64,000 nt of DNA from HK1 sp965204915 (GCA_965204915.1 OZ242023.1:2852001-2916000), one strand, 5' to 3'. Shown: positions 15,798-25,563, counted from the stretch's first letter. Notes: a model not told the origin generated them from the sequence alone. Translations and numbers: made by a program.

Positions 15798-18700
15798 TCA
15801 CTCCTCTTTGGCTTCTGCGCTCGCCGACACGTAGGCGGCGCCACTCGCGAACCTGCACAAGCGCTCGGTCAGCTTCTCGGCCGCGTCGCCCTGCATCGCC
15901 AAGCCCTCGGCGAAGACGAGATCGAACCCCGCCTGCAAGGTCCGGGCGCTCGCGTCGCGCAACTGCGGCTCGATGAATTCCCGCACGGGCTGTGCGTCCG
16001 CCACCGGCCCCCGGAATGCGAGCTCGAACGATCCGCCGTTGCGGGTCTCGTATCCGCCCTCGAAGGTCACCGTCTTGTCCGCTCCGGGGACCGCCCCCAC
16101 CGCGCCCAGGAGGCGGAAGGCGTCCCCCGCCTCGAACATGCGGACCGTCAGCACCCCGATCCGGTCCACGCCCCCGGCGCGGGCCTGCTCCCAGAGCCGG
16201 ATCAGCGCCTCCTTGAGCAAGCCTTCGGCGGTGAAGGATGCGCGTCCCGGTCCCGATAGCGAGCCGCCCTCCGGCTCCGGTGTAGGGGTCACCCCCGGCG
16301 CTCCACCCGAAGGCTCATCACCTTTACTGTCCGGCACCGGGAGTGTGGGCTCCGTCGGCTTCGGCCGCGGCCAGACGTCCTTGTTCTTCGCGTAGGCCAT
16401 GGTGAAGACCACGGACTGCTCGTCGATCGCGATCTCCGCCGGCGGGTCCCCGGGGCCGAACAGAAGATCGCCGCGCCGGTAGACGTACTCGCCCTGCTCG
16501 ATGCCGCGCCGGACGCCCCGGATGAAGACGTCGTCGCCGACGATGGGCAATGCCGGATCGCGCCGGAACTCGTCGCGCAACGCACGGGTCGCGATCTGCC
16601 CCTTCTTCAACGGCGTGCGGTCGCGCACGTAGGCCGGCGAGTCGGGCTCGTCCTCGGGGAGCCGCAGCTTGCCGAGCTCGCGCAGCGCCCGCACGACCTG
16701 CTGTTGTCCCACGCCGGGGCGGTCCGACGTGGAATGCACGTCGATCGCCGAGTGCGCCAAGTCCACACCGCTCGCGCCGGTCCGGTGGCGAGAGGGGTAG
16801 AAGACGTGCCGGTAGCACTGCTGCACGGCGATCGCGAGCTCCTGCTCCGAACGGGCTTCGAGCTCGCGCACCTTGGCCTGCTGGTGCTCGGCCAGCCCGG
16901 CCAGATGCTCGGGCTTCTTCAGCTCCCCCAGGGCGAGTCGCCGGCGCGTGCGTCCGCGCATGTCCTCCGTCTTCGCATCCTCCGCGACCACGAACACCAG
17001 GTGGTTGCGCAACGCCCGCAGGGCCGATCCTTCCGAGCCCTTGCGCGAGTAGATGCGCTCGACCAGCTCGGGGACGGACTCCACCGCCGCGCCGATGGCG
17101 ACGGCGTCATAGGACGGCACGACGAGCTTCGGCCGCCCGTCCCCGACCTCGTCCGGCACGTCGAAGGGTCCCCCGGGGAAGGCCGCCATCTCGAACACGC
17201 CGCCGCCGAAGATCTCGCGGATGCGGTCGTTCAGATGCGCCCGGACCTCGCCCGCGTCCACGTGCCGTTCCGCGCGCCGGACGATCTGGCTCAGGTTGGC
17301 CTCGGCGAGAAAGCGCATCGGGGCGCCCGGCCGATCGTCGAGATAGGCGGACTCCGCGATGAACTTCCGGCGCGCTTCCTCGACGAAGCTCACGTCCACG
17401 GCCGGACCCAGGACCGAGTAGCGGAGCTGCTCCGGCGAGAGTCCCTTCAGCGGGTCGTTGAACGCGAAGGTGTGCATCAGGATCGTCCGCGCGACGTATC
17501 CCGCACAGGGCGGCATCCCGCGGTGGTCTACCGCGTCGATCTCCTGCGCGAGCGCACGCTTGTCCTGCGGCCCGGCCGCCACGTCGCGGGTGATCGCCGG
17601 GGTGAAGGCGGACTGTTGCAGGCGCGTCACGATCTCCTGGCGGATCGGCTCGTGGCCCGGGTCGACGTGGTGGAGATGGATCGCGGTGGCGTCCGCGGGC
17701 CGTTGCGCCCACAGGTGCGAGACGGTGCGCGCGAGAAGCCGCAACATGCCGCGCACGCGCTGGAAGTTGGCAAGCGTCGCGGTCTTGCCGGTCAGCGTCT
17801 CCAGCACCTCCGGATGCAGGGGATAGCTCGCGAGGAACGCCTCCGCGGTCTCGGGGCGGGCGGCCTCGGCGGAGAGCGATGCCCCGTGCGCCGTCCACAG
17901 GCGCCGGTAGGCGTCGACCACGGCCGGGGCCTTCGTCTGGTCGATCTCCTCGAACAGGCGCCGGCGCAGGACCTGGATCGTCTCGTCCTCCTCGGTCGGA
18001 TTGAGCAGGGTCGCCTTGCGCGCCGACACGCTCTCCGCCTCCGCCATCCGGTCGGCGATGAACTGGCTCTCCTCGCCGTAGGCATCGGCGGCCCGGCCGT
18101 CCTTGCCGATCGCCAGCGTATAGACCAGCGCCGCATTCGGCGCGCTCTCCACCGCCTTGAACAGCGAGGTCAGGAAGGCGGTGAGCTGGTCGCGGGCGCC
18201 GTCGAAGCGGCGTACCTTGCGCAGGTACACCGAGAGCTCGTCGAGCAGGACGAGGGCCGGCTCGCCTCCGAAGAGCTCCCGCAGGGTCCCGGCGCCGGGC
18301 GCCACCTGGCGCTCGTCGCTCGCGCGCACCCGTTCGTAGCCTTCCCGCCCGGCGAGGGCGTATGCCATTTCGCCCCAGGGCGTATGAGCCAGCACGCCTT
18401 CGCCCATCGCCCGTCCGTTGGCCGGATCGGCGTTCTCCCCGTCGAAGGCCGCGATGCGCACGGGTCCGGCCGGTATCAGCGCCGGCTCGACGAACTCGGC
18501 GGCGTCCGCGACGCCCTGCATCCCGCGCGCCGCGTGCACCAGCGCGATCAGCCCGTGGGTCTTGCCGCCGCCGTAGGAGGTGTCGAGGCGGAAGATCGCG
18601 GCGGCCTCGCCGCCTGCGCCGGTGAGGCGCCTGCCCACGTTGGCGAGCAGGTTCCCGAGTCCCCGGGTCGGGTAGGTATGGGCGAAGAAGCGCGCGGGGT

Positions 18701-18830
18701 CCAGGTATTCCGCGCCGCCCCGGCCCGAGACGACCTGCGCCAAGTCCGCCGCGAAGTCGGCCTCCGCGATCGCTCCCCGGAGGACGTCGTCGCGCGGACG
18801 CGAGGTCTCGAAGATCGTCGGGATGGTCAT
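15798..18830 (-). CDS. DUF499 large P-loop ATPase of the defence set
   Basis: 1010 residues. Walker A is DTSYGGGKTH (83-92) and Walker B ALVLLDELS (~192-200); the SYGGGKTH form is characteristic of DUF499. The following ~600 residues are helical, and a Pro/Gly-rich linker (~835-865) leads to a C-terminal domain that ends in an acidic tail. It is first in the operon DUF499-DUF3780, which in related islands continues to DUF1156 and helicase. It probably loads or controls the restriction machinery on DNA, as large P-loop proteins do in BREX-like systems; that is inferred. The promoter should lie in 18831-18926. Confidence 0.8.
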   Translation of the reverse strand: MTIPTIFETSRPRDDVLRGAIAEADFAADLAQVVSGRGGAEYLDPARFFAHTYPTRGLGNLLANVGRRLTGAGGEAAAIFRLDTSYGGGKTHGLIALVHAARGMQGVADAAEFVEPALIPAGPVRIAAFDGENADPANGRAMGEGVLAHTPWGEMAYALAGREGYERVRASDERQVAPGAGTLRELFGGEPALVLLDELSVYLRKVRRFDGARDQLTAFLTSLFKAVESAPNAALVYTLAIGKDGRAADAYGEESQFIADRMAEAESVSARKATLLNPTEEDETIQVLRRRLFEEIDQTKAPAVVDAYRRLWTAHGASLSAEAARPETAEAFLASYPLHPEVLETLTGKTATLANFQRVRGMLRLLARTVSHLWAQRPADATAIHLHHVDPGHEPIRQEIVTRLQQSAFTPAITRDVAAGPQDKRALAQEIDAVDHRGMPPCAGYVARTILMHTFAFNDPLKGLSPEQLRYSVLGPAVDVSFVEEARRKFIAESAYLDDRPGAPMRFLAEANLSQIVRRAERHVDAGEVRAHLNDRIREIFGGGVFEMAAFPGGPFDVPDEVGDGRPKLVVPSYDAVAIGAAVESVPELVERIYSRKGSEGSALRALRNHLVFVVAEDAKTEDMRGRTRRRLALGELKKPEHLAGLAEHQQAKVRELEARSEQELAIAVQQCYRHVFYPSRHRTGASGVDLAHSAIDVHSTSDRPGVGQQQVVRALRELGKLRLPEDEPDSPAYVRDRTPLKKGQIATRALRDEFRRDPALPIVGDDVFIRGVRRGIEQGEYVYRRGDLLFGPGDPPAEIAIDEQSVVFTMAYAKNKDVWPRPKPTEPTLPVPDSKGDEPSGGAPGVTPTPEPEGGSLSGPGRASFTAEGLLKEALIRLWEQARAGGVDRIGVLTVRMFEAGDAFRLLGAVGAVPGADKTVTFEGGYETRNGGSFELAFRGPVADAQPVREFIEPQLRDASARTLQAGFDLVFAEGLAMQGDAAEKLTERLCRFASGAAYVSASAEAKEE

Positions 18831-18926
18831 GGTTTCCGCTTTGCCCTTCCCTGCGCCGTTATCCGGCCGGATCGCGCCCGCTCCGGGATCGGCTGCGACG
18901 CCGCGGAGATCCGCCGCCTGCGCGGT

Positions 18927-18949
18927 GCCGGGGTGGTGTGAACCCCGGC
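18927..18949 (-). terminator. Hairpin downstream of ilvE
   Basis: Perfect 7-bp stem GCCGGGG/CCCCGGC with a 9-base loop, ~25 bp past the ilvE stop and upstream of the DUF499 promoter region. No T-run follows on the minus strand, so intrinsic termination is only possible. Confidence 0.4.
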
Positions 18950-18974
18950 CGCACGCGGACCGGCGGCGACGGCT

Positions 18975-20048
18975 TCACTCCGGCAGCACCCGGCACCAGC
19001 CGTGGGGGTCGTCGTGCTCGCCGAGCTGGATGCCGGTGATCCGGTCGTAGAGCCACTGGGTCACCGGGCCGGAGGCGTTGGCGTTGACGCGGATCTCCTC
19101 CCCCCGGTACGCCATGGTGCCGACCGGGGAGATCACCGCCGCGGTCCCCGCCCCGAACGCCTCCTCCAGCGCCCCGCCCTTCGACGCCTCGACGATCTCG
19201 TCGATGGTGATCCGGCGCTCGATCACGTCATGGCCGTTCTCGCGCAGCAGGGTGATCGCCGCATCGCGGGTGACGCCGGGGAGGATGGTGCCGCGCAGCT
19301 CGGGGGTGACGATGTGGCCGTCGATGCGGAAGAAGATGTTCATCGCCCCGACTTCCTCGACGTAGCGATGCTCGACCCCGTCGAGCCACAGCACCTGCAT
19401 GTACCCCTCCCGGCGGGCCAGCTCGGCGGGATACAGGCTGCCCGCGTAGTTGCCGGCGGTCTTGGCCGCGCCGGTCCCGCCGGGGGCGGCGCGGGTGCAG
19501 GTGTCCTCCACCTTCAGGGTCACCGCCGGCATGGCCTCGTCGAAGTACGAGCGCACCGGGCAGGTGATCACCAGCATCCGGAACGCGCGCGAGGGGCGGA
19601 CCTCCATGTGCGCCTCGTTGCCGAAGATGATGGGGCGGATGTAGAGCGATTCGCCGCGCCGCGCCGGGACCCACGCCCGATCGACGGCGACGAGCCGCTC
19701 CACCGCGCCGATGAAGACCTCGGGGGGGACCCGGGGCACGCACAGCCGGTCGCAGGACGCTTCGAGCCGGCGCGCGTTCATGTCCGGGCGGAAGATGCGG
19801 ATCCGGCCGTCGCCGCCCCGGAACGCCTTCAGGCCCTCGAACACCGCCTGCCCGTAGTGCAGGGTGGCGTTGGCCGGCTCCATGGCGATCGGGCCGTAGG
19901 GAACGATCCGGGGCCGGCGCCACGCGCCGTCCTCCCATTCCATGCTGAACATGTGATCGCTGAAGACGTTGCCGAAGCCGAGGTCGTCGAAGTCGACCTC
20001 CTCGCGCCGGCTCCTCGGGACGAGTTCGAGTTCTAGAGCGGAAAGCAT
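18975..20048 (-). CDS. ilvE: Branched-chain amino acid aminotransferase
   Basis: 357 residues, the usual length of the long (BCAT-like) fold-IV form. Landmarks: LHYGQAVFEGLKAFRG, then KTAGNYAGSL with the PLP lysine (~196), EVGAMNIFF and GTAAVISPVG. Catalyses the last step of Leu, Ile and Val synthesis, transferring an amino group from glutamate to the branched 2-oxo acids. Single gene, followed by a hairpin; upstream lies the 19-bp repeat array shared with moeA on the other strand. Confidence 0.92.
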   Translation of the reverse strand: MLSALELELVPRSRREEVDFDDLGFGNVFSDHMFSMEWEDGAWRRPRIVPYGPIAMEPANATLHYGQAVFEGLKAFRGGDGRIRIFRPDMNARRLEASCDRLCVPRVPPEVFIGAVERLVAVDRAWVPARRGESLYIRPIIFGNEAHMEVRPSRAFRMLVITCPVRSYFDEAMPAVTLKVEDTCTRAAPGGTGAAKTAGNYAGSLYPAELARREGYMQVLWLDGVEHRYVEEVGAMNIFFRIDGHIVTPELRGTILPGVTRDAAITLLRENGHDVIERRITIDEIVEASKGGALEEAFGAGTAAVISPVGTMAYRGEEIRVNANASGPVTQWLYDRITGIQLGEHDDPHGWCRVLPE

Positions 20049-20286
20049 CGATGTCGGACCGTGTTCGGGAGTGATGTTCCGGCTCGGGACACGCCTCGCT
20101 TCGCGATCCGGGTCGGCCGGGGTGCCGGGAGATTAGGTGAATCGCGGACTCGTCACAACGCCGCCGAATCGTGCGCCGCCGGCAGGGCACGCGCGACCGT
20201 GGCATTCTCCGTGGACCCTTGGCGAGGTCCCGATACGTGCTTTCACCCTTGGGCATCAACCCCCCGACGCGCTCGGCGCGCAATAC
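20049..20286. other. Divergent leader between ilvE and moeA
   Basis: Apart from the adjoining repeat array, no gene, clear sigma-70 box or RNA structure was recognised. An upstream ATG (20137) in frame with moeA would translate the repeats, but gives no family-like sequence. Confidence 0.4.
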
Positions 20287-20383
20287 TCGATCGTACGAAC
20301 CGGGCTTGATCGTGCGAACCGGGCTCGATCGTACGAGCTGGGCTTGATCGTACGGGCTGGGCTTGATCGTGCGAGCTGGAATC
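20287..20383. repeat. 19-bp tandem array, 5 copies, in the ilvE-moeA divergent region
   Basis: Cores at 20289, 20308, 20327, 20346 and 20365 with consensus GATCGTRCGARCYGGGCTY; exact 19-bp spacing. Copies with A at the variable base contain the 8-bp palindrome TCGTACGA. The array ends 15 bp before the moeA ATG and lies in the shared upstream region of ilvE, so it may bind a protein or be a simple minisatellite. Confidence 0.9.
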
Positions 20384-20397
20384 CCGACGATCGAATC

Positions 20398-21651
20398 ATG
20401 AGCAACGCCGGATCCGAACCCGTGCCGCCCCACCCGCCCGCCATGCTCTCGGTCGAGGAGGCGCGCGCCTATCTGCTCGACCGCGCCCGCCCCATCGAGG
20501 AGAACGAGCGGGTCGCAGTCGAGGATGCGCTCGGCCGGATCGTCGCGGCGGACGTGGTGGCGCCGATCGACGTGCCGGGCCACGCGAACAGCGCGATGGA
20601 CGGCTACGCGGTGCGGGCCGCCGACGTCCCCGACGAGGGTGAGGTGACGTTGCGGATCACCCAGCGGATCGCTGCCGGCGAGGTCGGTTCGGCGGTCGCG
20701 GCGGGGGAAGCGGCGCGGATCTTCACCGGCGCACCGGTTCCGGCCGGCGCGGACGCCATCGCGATCCAGGAAGATTGCCGCCTCGACGGCACGTCGGTGG
20801 TGGTGCCCGGTCCGCTTGCGGCGGGGACGTTCGTCCGTTCCCGGGGGAACGACGTCCGGTCCGGAGCGGTGGTGCTGGCGGCGGGTACCCGGATCCGGCC
20901 GCAGGAGATGGGCGTCGCCGCATCGGTGGGCATCGCCGAGGTCGAGGTACGCCGCCGGCCGCGCGTGGCCATCGTTTCCAGCGGCGACGAGCTGCGCCGG
21001 CCCGGCGAGCCGCTCGGTCCCGGACAAATCTACAACTCGAACCGGCTCACGCTTCTCGGAGCACTCCAGCGGCTCGGTTGCGAGGTGGTGGACCTCGGTC
21101 TCGTCGCCGATACGTTCGCGGCCACGCGCAATGCGCTGCTCGACGGCGCGGGACGTGCCGAATTGCTGATCACCACGGGGGGCGTCTCCGTGGGCGAAGA
21201 GGATCACGTCCGGCGCGCACTCGAGGCAGTCGGCGAGCTGGAGATGTGGAAGGTCCGGGTCAAGCCGGGGAAGCCGATCGTCTACGGCCGCATCGGAGCG
21301 TGCGATCTTCTCGGTCTGCCCGGCAACCCGGTCTCCGCCCTGGTGACGTTCTGCCTGTTCGTGCGCCCGTTCATCCTGCGCCGACTCGGCTCCGCCGACG
21401 CCGTCCCCGCACCGGTGCGCGTCACCGCCCGCTTCGAATGGCCGAAGCCCGGGGGACGCCGCGAGTTCCCGCGGGCCCGGCTCGTCGCGGCCGAGGACGG
21501 CGAGGCCGGAGCCGAGATCCACGCGAAGCAGGGCTCCGACGTGCTCTCGGCGGCGACGTGGGCCACGGGGCTCGTCGAGATCGCCGAGGGGACGACGGTC
21601 ACCCCCGGCGATCGCGTCCGATACTACTCGTTCGGAGATCTGCTCGAATGA
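20398..21651 (+). CDS. moeA: Molybdopterin molybdenumtransferase MoeA
   Basis: 417 residues from the ATG at 20398, chosen because LSVEEARAYLLDRARPI is the normal N-terminal region. Motifs: MDGYAVRA (substrate loop), ARIFTGAPVPAGADAI, ITTGGVSVGEEDHV and LLGLPGNPVSALVTF (molybdate/AMP-pterin site). Inserts molybdate into adenylated molybdopterin to finish Mo cofactor, needed for example by nitrate reductase in a denitrifier. The stop overlaps the moaE start (ATGA), so the two form an operon. Confidence 0.95.
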   Translation: MSNAGSEPVPPHPPAMLSVEEARAYLLDRARPIEENERVAVEDALGRIVAADVVAPIDVPGHANSAMDGYAVRAADVPDEGEVTLRITQRIAAGEVGSAVAAGEAARIFTGAPVPAGADAIAIQEDCRLDGTSVVVPGPLAAGTFVRSRGNDVRSGAVVLAAGTRIRPQEMGVAASVGIAEVEVRRRPRVAIVSSGDELRRPGEPLGPGQIYNSNRLTLLGALQRLGCEVVDLGLVADTFAATRNALLDGAGRAELLITTGGVSVGEEDHVRRALEAVGELEMWKVRVKPGKPIVYGRIGACDLLGLPGNPVSALVTFCLFVRPFILRRLGSADAVPAPVRVTARFEWPKPGGRREFPRARLVAAEDGEAGAEIHAKQGSDVLSAATWATGLVEIAEGTTVTPGDRVRYYSFGDLLE

Positions 21652-22103
21652 CGCCGGTGATTCGAATCCAGGCAGCGCCTTTCGACGCGGGCGCCCTCAT
21701 CGCGGAGACGCATTGCGCCAATCCGAAGGCAGGGGCGGTGGCGGCGTTCATCGGGCTCGTGCGCGACGTGAACGAGGGCAGCGACGTCTCCGAGATGACG
21801 CTGGAGCACTACCCCGGGATGACCGACCGGGCGATCGAGCGGATCTGCCGCGACGCGGCCGAACGATGGGAGGTGCTCGACGCCTGCGTGGTACACCGGG
21901 TAGGGACACTGCGGCCCACCGATCCCATCGTCATCGTGGTGGTCGCAAGCGGGCATCGCAAGGATGCGTTCGAAGCGTGCGAGTTCATCATGGACTTCCT
22001 CAAGACCCGCGCACCGTTCTGGAAGAAGGAGCGCACCGGGGGCGGCGAGCGCTGGGTGGAAGCCCGCGCGAGCGACGACGAGGCCGCGGCGCGCTGGGAA
22101 TGA
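21648..22103 (+). CDS. moaE: Molybdopterin synthase catalytic subunit MoaE
   Basis: 151 residues. GAVAAFIGLVRDVNEG, LEHYPGMTDRAIERI, VVHRVGTLRPTDPIV, and SGHRKDAFEACEFIMDFLK with FWKKE near the end are the MoaE signature, including the catalytic lysines. Adds dithiolene sulfur from MoaD to precursor Z; no moaD is in the window. Translationally coupled to moeA; a 9-bp stem terminator follows. Confidence 0.95.
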   Translation: MTPVIRIQAAPFDAGALIAETHCANPKAGAVAAFIGLVRDVNEGSDVSEMTLEHYPGMTDRAIERICRDAAERWEVLDACVVHRVGTLRPTDPIVIVVVASGHRKDAFEACEFIMDFLKTRAPFWKKERTGGGERWVEARASDDEAAARWE

Positions 22104-22186
22104 TCCGGGAGCACGAGTGGGACACGCCCGCATTCCCGAAACGCACAAGGCGCAACATCCCGATACTCGCGGACTTCCGGGCAGGA

Positions 22187-22213
22187 ACGGAGCGGTCCGT
22201 TCATCCGCTCCGT
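22187..22213. terminator. Bidirectional hairpin between moaE and phaB
   Basis: Perfect 9-bp stem ACGGAGCGG/CCGCTCCGT with a 9-base loop, lying between the convergent stops of moaE (22103) and phaB (22217). Confidence 0.6.
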
Positions 22214-22216
22214 GAT

Positions 22217-22939
22217 TCAGTACATGTGCTGCCCGCCGTTGATCGACAGTGTCGAGCCGGTCATGAAGCCCATGTCGTCGTCGACGAGGAACAGCACCCC
22301 CTTGGCGATCTCGCTGGCGTGCCCGAGCCGGCCGACGGGGATGGTGGCGATGATCTTCTCCAGCACCTTCTCCGGCACCGCACGGACCATGTCGGTGTCG
22401 ATGTAGCCCGGGGCGATCGCGTTCACCGTGACTCCCTTGCTTGCGCCTTCCTGCGCCAGCGCCTTGGTGAAGCCGTGGATGCCGGATTTCGCCGCTGCGT
22501 AGTTGACCTGCCCGTACTGGCCGGCCTGCCCGTTGATCGAGCCGATGTTCACGATGCGCCCGAAGCCCCGTTCGCGCATCCCCTCGATCACGCAACGTGA
22601 CATGTTGAAGCACGAGGAGAGGTTGGTCTGGAGCACCGCGTTCCACTGGTCGAACGACATGCGGTGCATCGTTCCGTCCTTGGTGATGCCGGCGTTGTTC
22701 ACCAGGATCCCGACCGGGCCGAGGTCCTTGGCGATCCGGTCCACCGCGTCCCGGCACGCCTCGAAATCCGAGACGTCGAATTTATAGGTACGGACGCCGG
22801 TACGCACGCCGAAGCGCTTCGCCGCTTCATCGTTGCCGGCGTACGTCGCGGCGACGGTGTGTCCCGCGTCCCGCAGCGCGATCGAGATCGCTTCACCAAT
22901 GCCGCGCGTGCCGCCGGTGACGATCGCTACGTGTCCCAT
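22217..22939 (-). CDS. phaB: Acetoacetyl-CoA reductase (NADPH)
   Basis: 240 residues. Short-chain dehydrogenase with TGGTRGIG (8-15), NNAG (81-84), Ser 134, Tyr 147 and Lys 151 (YAAAK), and the PhaB-typical GQVNYAAAKSGIHGFTKALA. Reduces acetoacetyl-CoA to (R)-3-hydroxybutyryl-CoA, the monomer for polyhydroxybutyrate. It lies 27 bp behind phaA on the same strand. phaC is not in the window. Confidence 0.93.
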   Translation of the reverse strand: MGHVAIVTGGTRGIGEAISIALRDAGHTVAATYAGNDEAAKRFGVRTGVRTYKFDVSDFEACRDAVDRIAKDLGPVGILVNNAGITKDGTMHRMSFDQWNAVLQTNLSSCFNMSRCVIEGMRERGFGRIVNIGSINGQAGQYGQVNYAAAKSGIHGFTKALAQEGASKGVTVNAIAPGYIDTDMVRAVPEKVLEKIIATIPVGRLGHASEIAKGVLFLVDDDMGFMTGSTLSINGGQHMY

Positions 22940-22966
22940 GGTGGCCCTCCCTCCGGTCTCCTCCGG

Positions 22967-24142
22967 TCAATCGCGCTGCACGCACATCGCGATGCCCATC
23001 CCGCCGCCGATGCAGAGCGTGGCCAGGCCCTTCTTCGCGTCACGCCGGCGCATCTCGTGGAGCAGCGTCGTCAGCACCCGCGCGCCCGAAGCGCCTATCG
23101 GATGCCCCAGCGCGATCGCGCCGCCGTTCACGTTGACCTTCTCGACGTCCCAGCCGAGGTCCTTGTTCACCGCGCACGCCTGCGCGGCGAACGCCTCGTT
23201 GGCCTCCACGAGATCGAGATCGTCCGGGCTCCACCCTGCCTTCTCCAGCGCGCGGCGGCTGGCCGGGATCGGCCCGGTCCCCATGATCGCGGGATCCACC
23301 CCCGCGGTGGCCCAGGAGACGATCCGGGCCAGCGGCTCGATCCCGCGCTTCCCGGCGTTCTCGCGGGTCATGAGCACCACCGCCGCGGCGCCGTCGTTGA
23401 TCCCGGAGGCGTTGCCGGCGGTCACCGTTCCGTCCCTGGCGAAGGCGGGCCGAAGCCTGGCCAGCGTCTCGACGGTGGTGCCGTGCTTCGGATGCTCGTC
23501 GGTGTCGACGACGGATTCGCCCTTGCGGGTCTTGATGGTGACCGGCGCGATCTCCTCGGCGAACCTGCCCGCCTTCTGCGCGCTCTCGGCCTTGTTCTGG
23601 GAGGCGGCGGCGAAGGCATCCTGCCGATCGCGGGTGATCTGCCACCGCTCGGCGACGTTCTCCGCCGTGTTCCCCATGTGGTAGCCGTTGAAGGCGTCGA
23701 ACAGCCCGTCGCGCAGCATGGTGTCGACGAGCTCGGTCGCGCCCATCTTCGTGCCGTTGCGCATGTGCACGCAGTGCGGCGCCCGGCTCATGCTCTCGTG
23801 CCCGCCCGCGACCACCACGTCACTGTCCCCGACCCGGATCGCCTGGTAGCCCAGCGCCACGGTGCGCAGCCCCGACCCGCAGAGCTGGTTGACCCCGTAG
23901 GCGGTGCGCTCGACCGGGATCCCGGCGTTCACCGCGGCCTGCCGGGCCGGGTTCTGTCCTGCGCCGGCGGCGAGGATCTGGCCCATGACCACCTCGTCCA
24001 CCTCTTCGGGATCGACCGAAGCGCGGCGCATCGCCTCCTCGATCGCGACCTGGCCGAGATAGTGCGCGGGCACCGAAGAGAGACCCCCGCCGAACGCCCC
24101 GACGGGCGTGCGGGCGGCAGCGGCGATGACGACTTCGTTCAT
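22967..24142 (-). CDS. phaA: Acetyl-CoA acetyltransferase (beta-ketothiolase)
   Basis: 391 residues from the ATG at 24142. Thiolase triad: Cys 88 in NQLCGSGLR, His ~347 in GGAIALGHPIGASGAR, Cys ~377 in CIGGGMG. Condenses two acetyl-CoA to acetoacetyl-CoA. With phaB directly downstream it supplies PHB precursors. The start is supported by the canonical MNEVVIAAAARTPVG and an AAGGAG-like site upstream. Confidence 0.93.
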   Translation of the reverse strand: MNEVVIAAAARTPVGAFGGGLSSVPAHYLGQVAIEEAMRRASVDPEEVDEVVMGQILAAGAGQNPARQAAVNAGIPVERTAYGVNQLCGSGLRTVALGYQAIRVGDSDVVVAGGHESMSRAPHCVHMRNGTKMGATELVDTMLRDGLFDAFNGYHMGNTAENVAERWQITRDRQDAFAAASQNKAESAQKAGRFAEEIAPVTIKTRKGESVVDTDEHPKHGTTVETLARLRPAFARDGTVTAGNASGINDGAAAVVLMTRENAGKRGIEPLARIVSWATAGVDPAIMGTGPIPASRRALEKAGWSPDDLDLVEANEAFAAQACAVNKDLGWDVEKVNVNGGAIALGHPIGASGARVLTTLLHEMRRRDAKKGLATLCIGGGMGIAMCVQRD

Positions 24143-24406
24143 GGGAATGGCTCCTTCGAAAACGTGTTTCGTCGTCGATGGGAAGGGAGGATCATTGTAG
24201 ACGGGACTTGTGCGGCGCAACAAATCCGATTTCGACGCGCCGCCGACCCGGATCGGGCGGCGGCGCCACCGATCGCCTCGCCATCCGTGATCCGCGGCAG
24301 CCGTGGTGCGGGCAGATCATCGACGGCCGATCGCGGCCTGCCGGTAGCGGGGAAACGGTCCGGAGCAAGACGGAGGGAGGGGCCGTCCGAGGAGGGGATC
24401 GGCCCC

Positions 24407-25162
24407 TCACGCCGGTGGCCCGCCGAATCCGATCCGCCCGATCCCCGGAAGCTTGATCGCCGGCCCGAGCGGGTCGACGCCGAAGACCAGGCCGAGCACG
24501 TTGATCTCGATGCCTTCGTCGACGCCGGCGAGCATCCCGGCGAGCCCGAACAGCGAGATCTGGAATCCCCGCCCGCCGGGCGAGGTGGCGAAGATTCGCC
24601 CGTTCTCGAGGTAGTCCTTGCCGATGGCGGTGACGGGAAGGTCGACGTCGAGCCCGGACACCCGGCGCACGACGAAGCTGGTGAACGTGTTGCTGTTGGG
24701 ACCCGGCCACAGCCGGTAGTGGTGCGTATAGGGGTACGCCTCCACCGCCTCCAGGATCTTCGGGATCGCGCTCGCCGCGGCGGGGCCGCGCAGCTCCTTT
24801 ACGAGCTGCGGCGGATGGCCGTACCACGAGCGGTCCGGGAGATCGGGTGAGGACACGACCACGTTGCCACCGTTCCATCCCCGCCAGCCGATCACCTGAT
24901 GGACCATGTAGCGGGACGCATTCTCGGGCTTGGTCGCGACCCAGGTGTGGACCGCAAACAGGCCTCGCCAGTTGAATGCGCGCGCCGCCCACACCGAGAC
25001 GATCGCCTCCGGCGTTTCGGCCGGCGCCGGGGCGATGCCGGCGCTCGACCGATCCGCGGTCCGCCAGTCCTGCCCAAGTCGCACCGTACCACCGGCCAGG
25101 GCGAGCACCGGGCCGATCAGCAGGATGATCAGTAGGAAAAGAAGCTTCCCCAGCCCATTCAT
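24407..25162 (-). CDS. DUF3750 membrane-anchored protein
   Basis: 251 residues from the ATG at 25162, chosen because it opens directly into one hydrophobic segment (LLFLLIILLIGPVLALAGG). The rest is soluble and periplasmic by prediction, with VSVWAARAFNWRGLFAVHTW, WPGPNSNTF and GPAIKLPGIGRIG motifs found in DUF3750 proteins. The N/S-T-F segment recalls Cys/Ser-dependent hydrolase folds, but no function is established. Divergent from the lipoprotein gene. Confidence 0.75.
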   Translation of the reverse strand: MNGLGKLLFLLIILLIGPVLALAGGTVRLGQDWRTADRSSAGIAPAPAETPEAIVSVWAARAFNWRGLFAVHTWVATKPENASRYMVHQVIGWRGWNGGNVVVSSPDLPDRSWYGHPPQLVKELRGPAAASAIPKILEAVEAYPYTHHYRLWPGPNSNTFTSFVVRRVSGLDVDLPVTAIGKDYLENGRIFATSPGGRGFQISLFGLAGMLAGVDEGIEINVLGLVFGVDPLGPAIKLPGIGRIGFGGPPA

Positions 25163-25563
25163 GGCGCCGGTTCGGACCGCCCGCGGGGCTTCCGGTTCGG
25201 TGACGGAGCCTCCCCTTCCGGTTCGTGCACGTCCTTCGGCGACGAGCGAACCGGCGTGCCGCATCCGCCGAAGCGTCGCGCCCTCCCCGTCACTGCGCCC
25301 GGAAAATCGGCGTATCCGGATCTCCGCGCCGCCACCGCCCCGGTCACGCCCGCTTCTCCCGACGGCATTGCCGGCGCTTCAAGCCCCGTCCGGAACCCGT
25401 CCGTGGCGACCCCCTCCCTTTTCCTGGCCGTCGGTCCCCTTTCTTGCGTGTCCACGTGCGATTGTGGATGGTACTATGCGCCCGCTTGAAACCGATCGCA
25501 GCAGCCGGACAAGCTGGGCAACAGATGCCTTTCACTCCACCAAGGACCCAAGAGGTGACTCCC
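25163..25563. other. Divergent promoter region of the DUF3750 and lipoprotein genes
   Basis: No gene. A TACTAT hexamer at 25472-25477 in GGTACTATGCG could be an extended -10 for the lipoprotein gene, but no -35 at standard spacing is clear. An AGAGGTGA ribosome site precedes the ATG at 25564. Confidence 0.35.

Noticed and set aside
20287..20383. Possible CRISPR array
   Set aside because: Repeats abut each other with no unique spacers; no cas gene is in the window.
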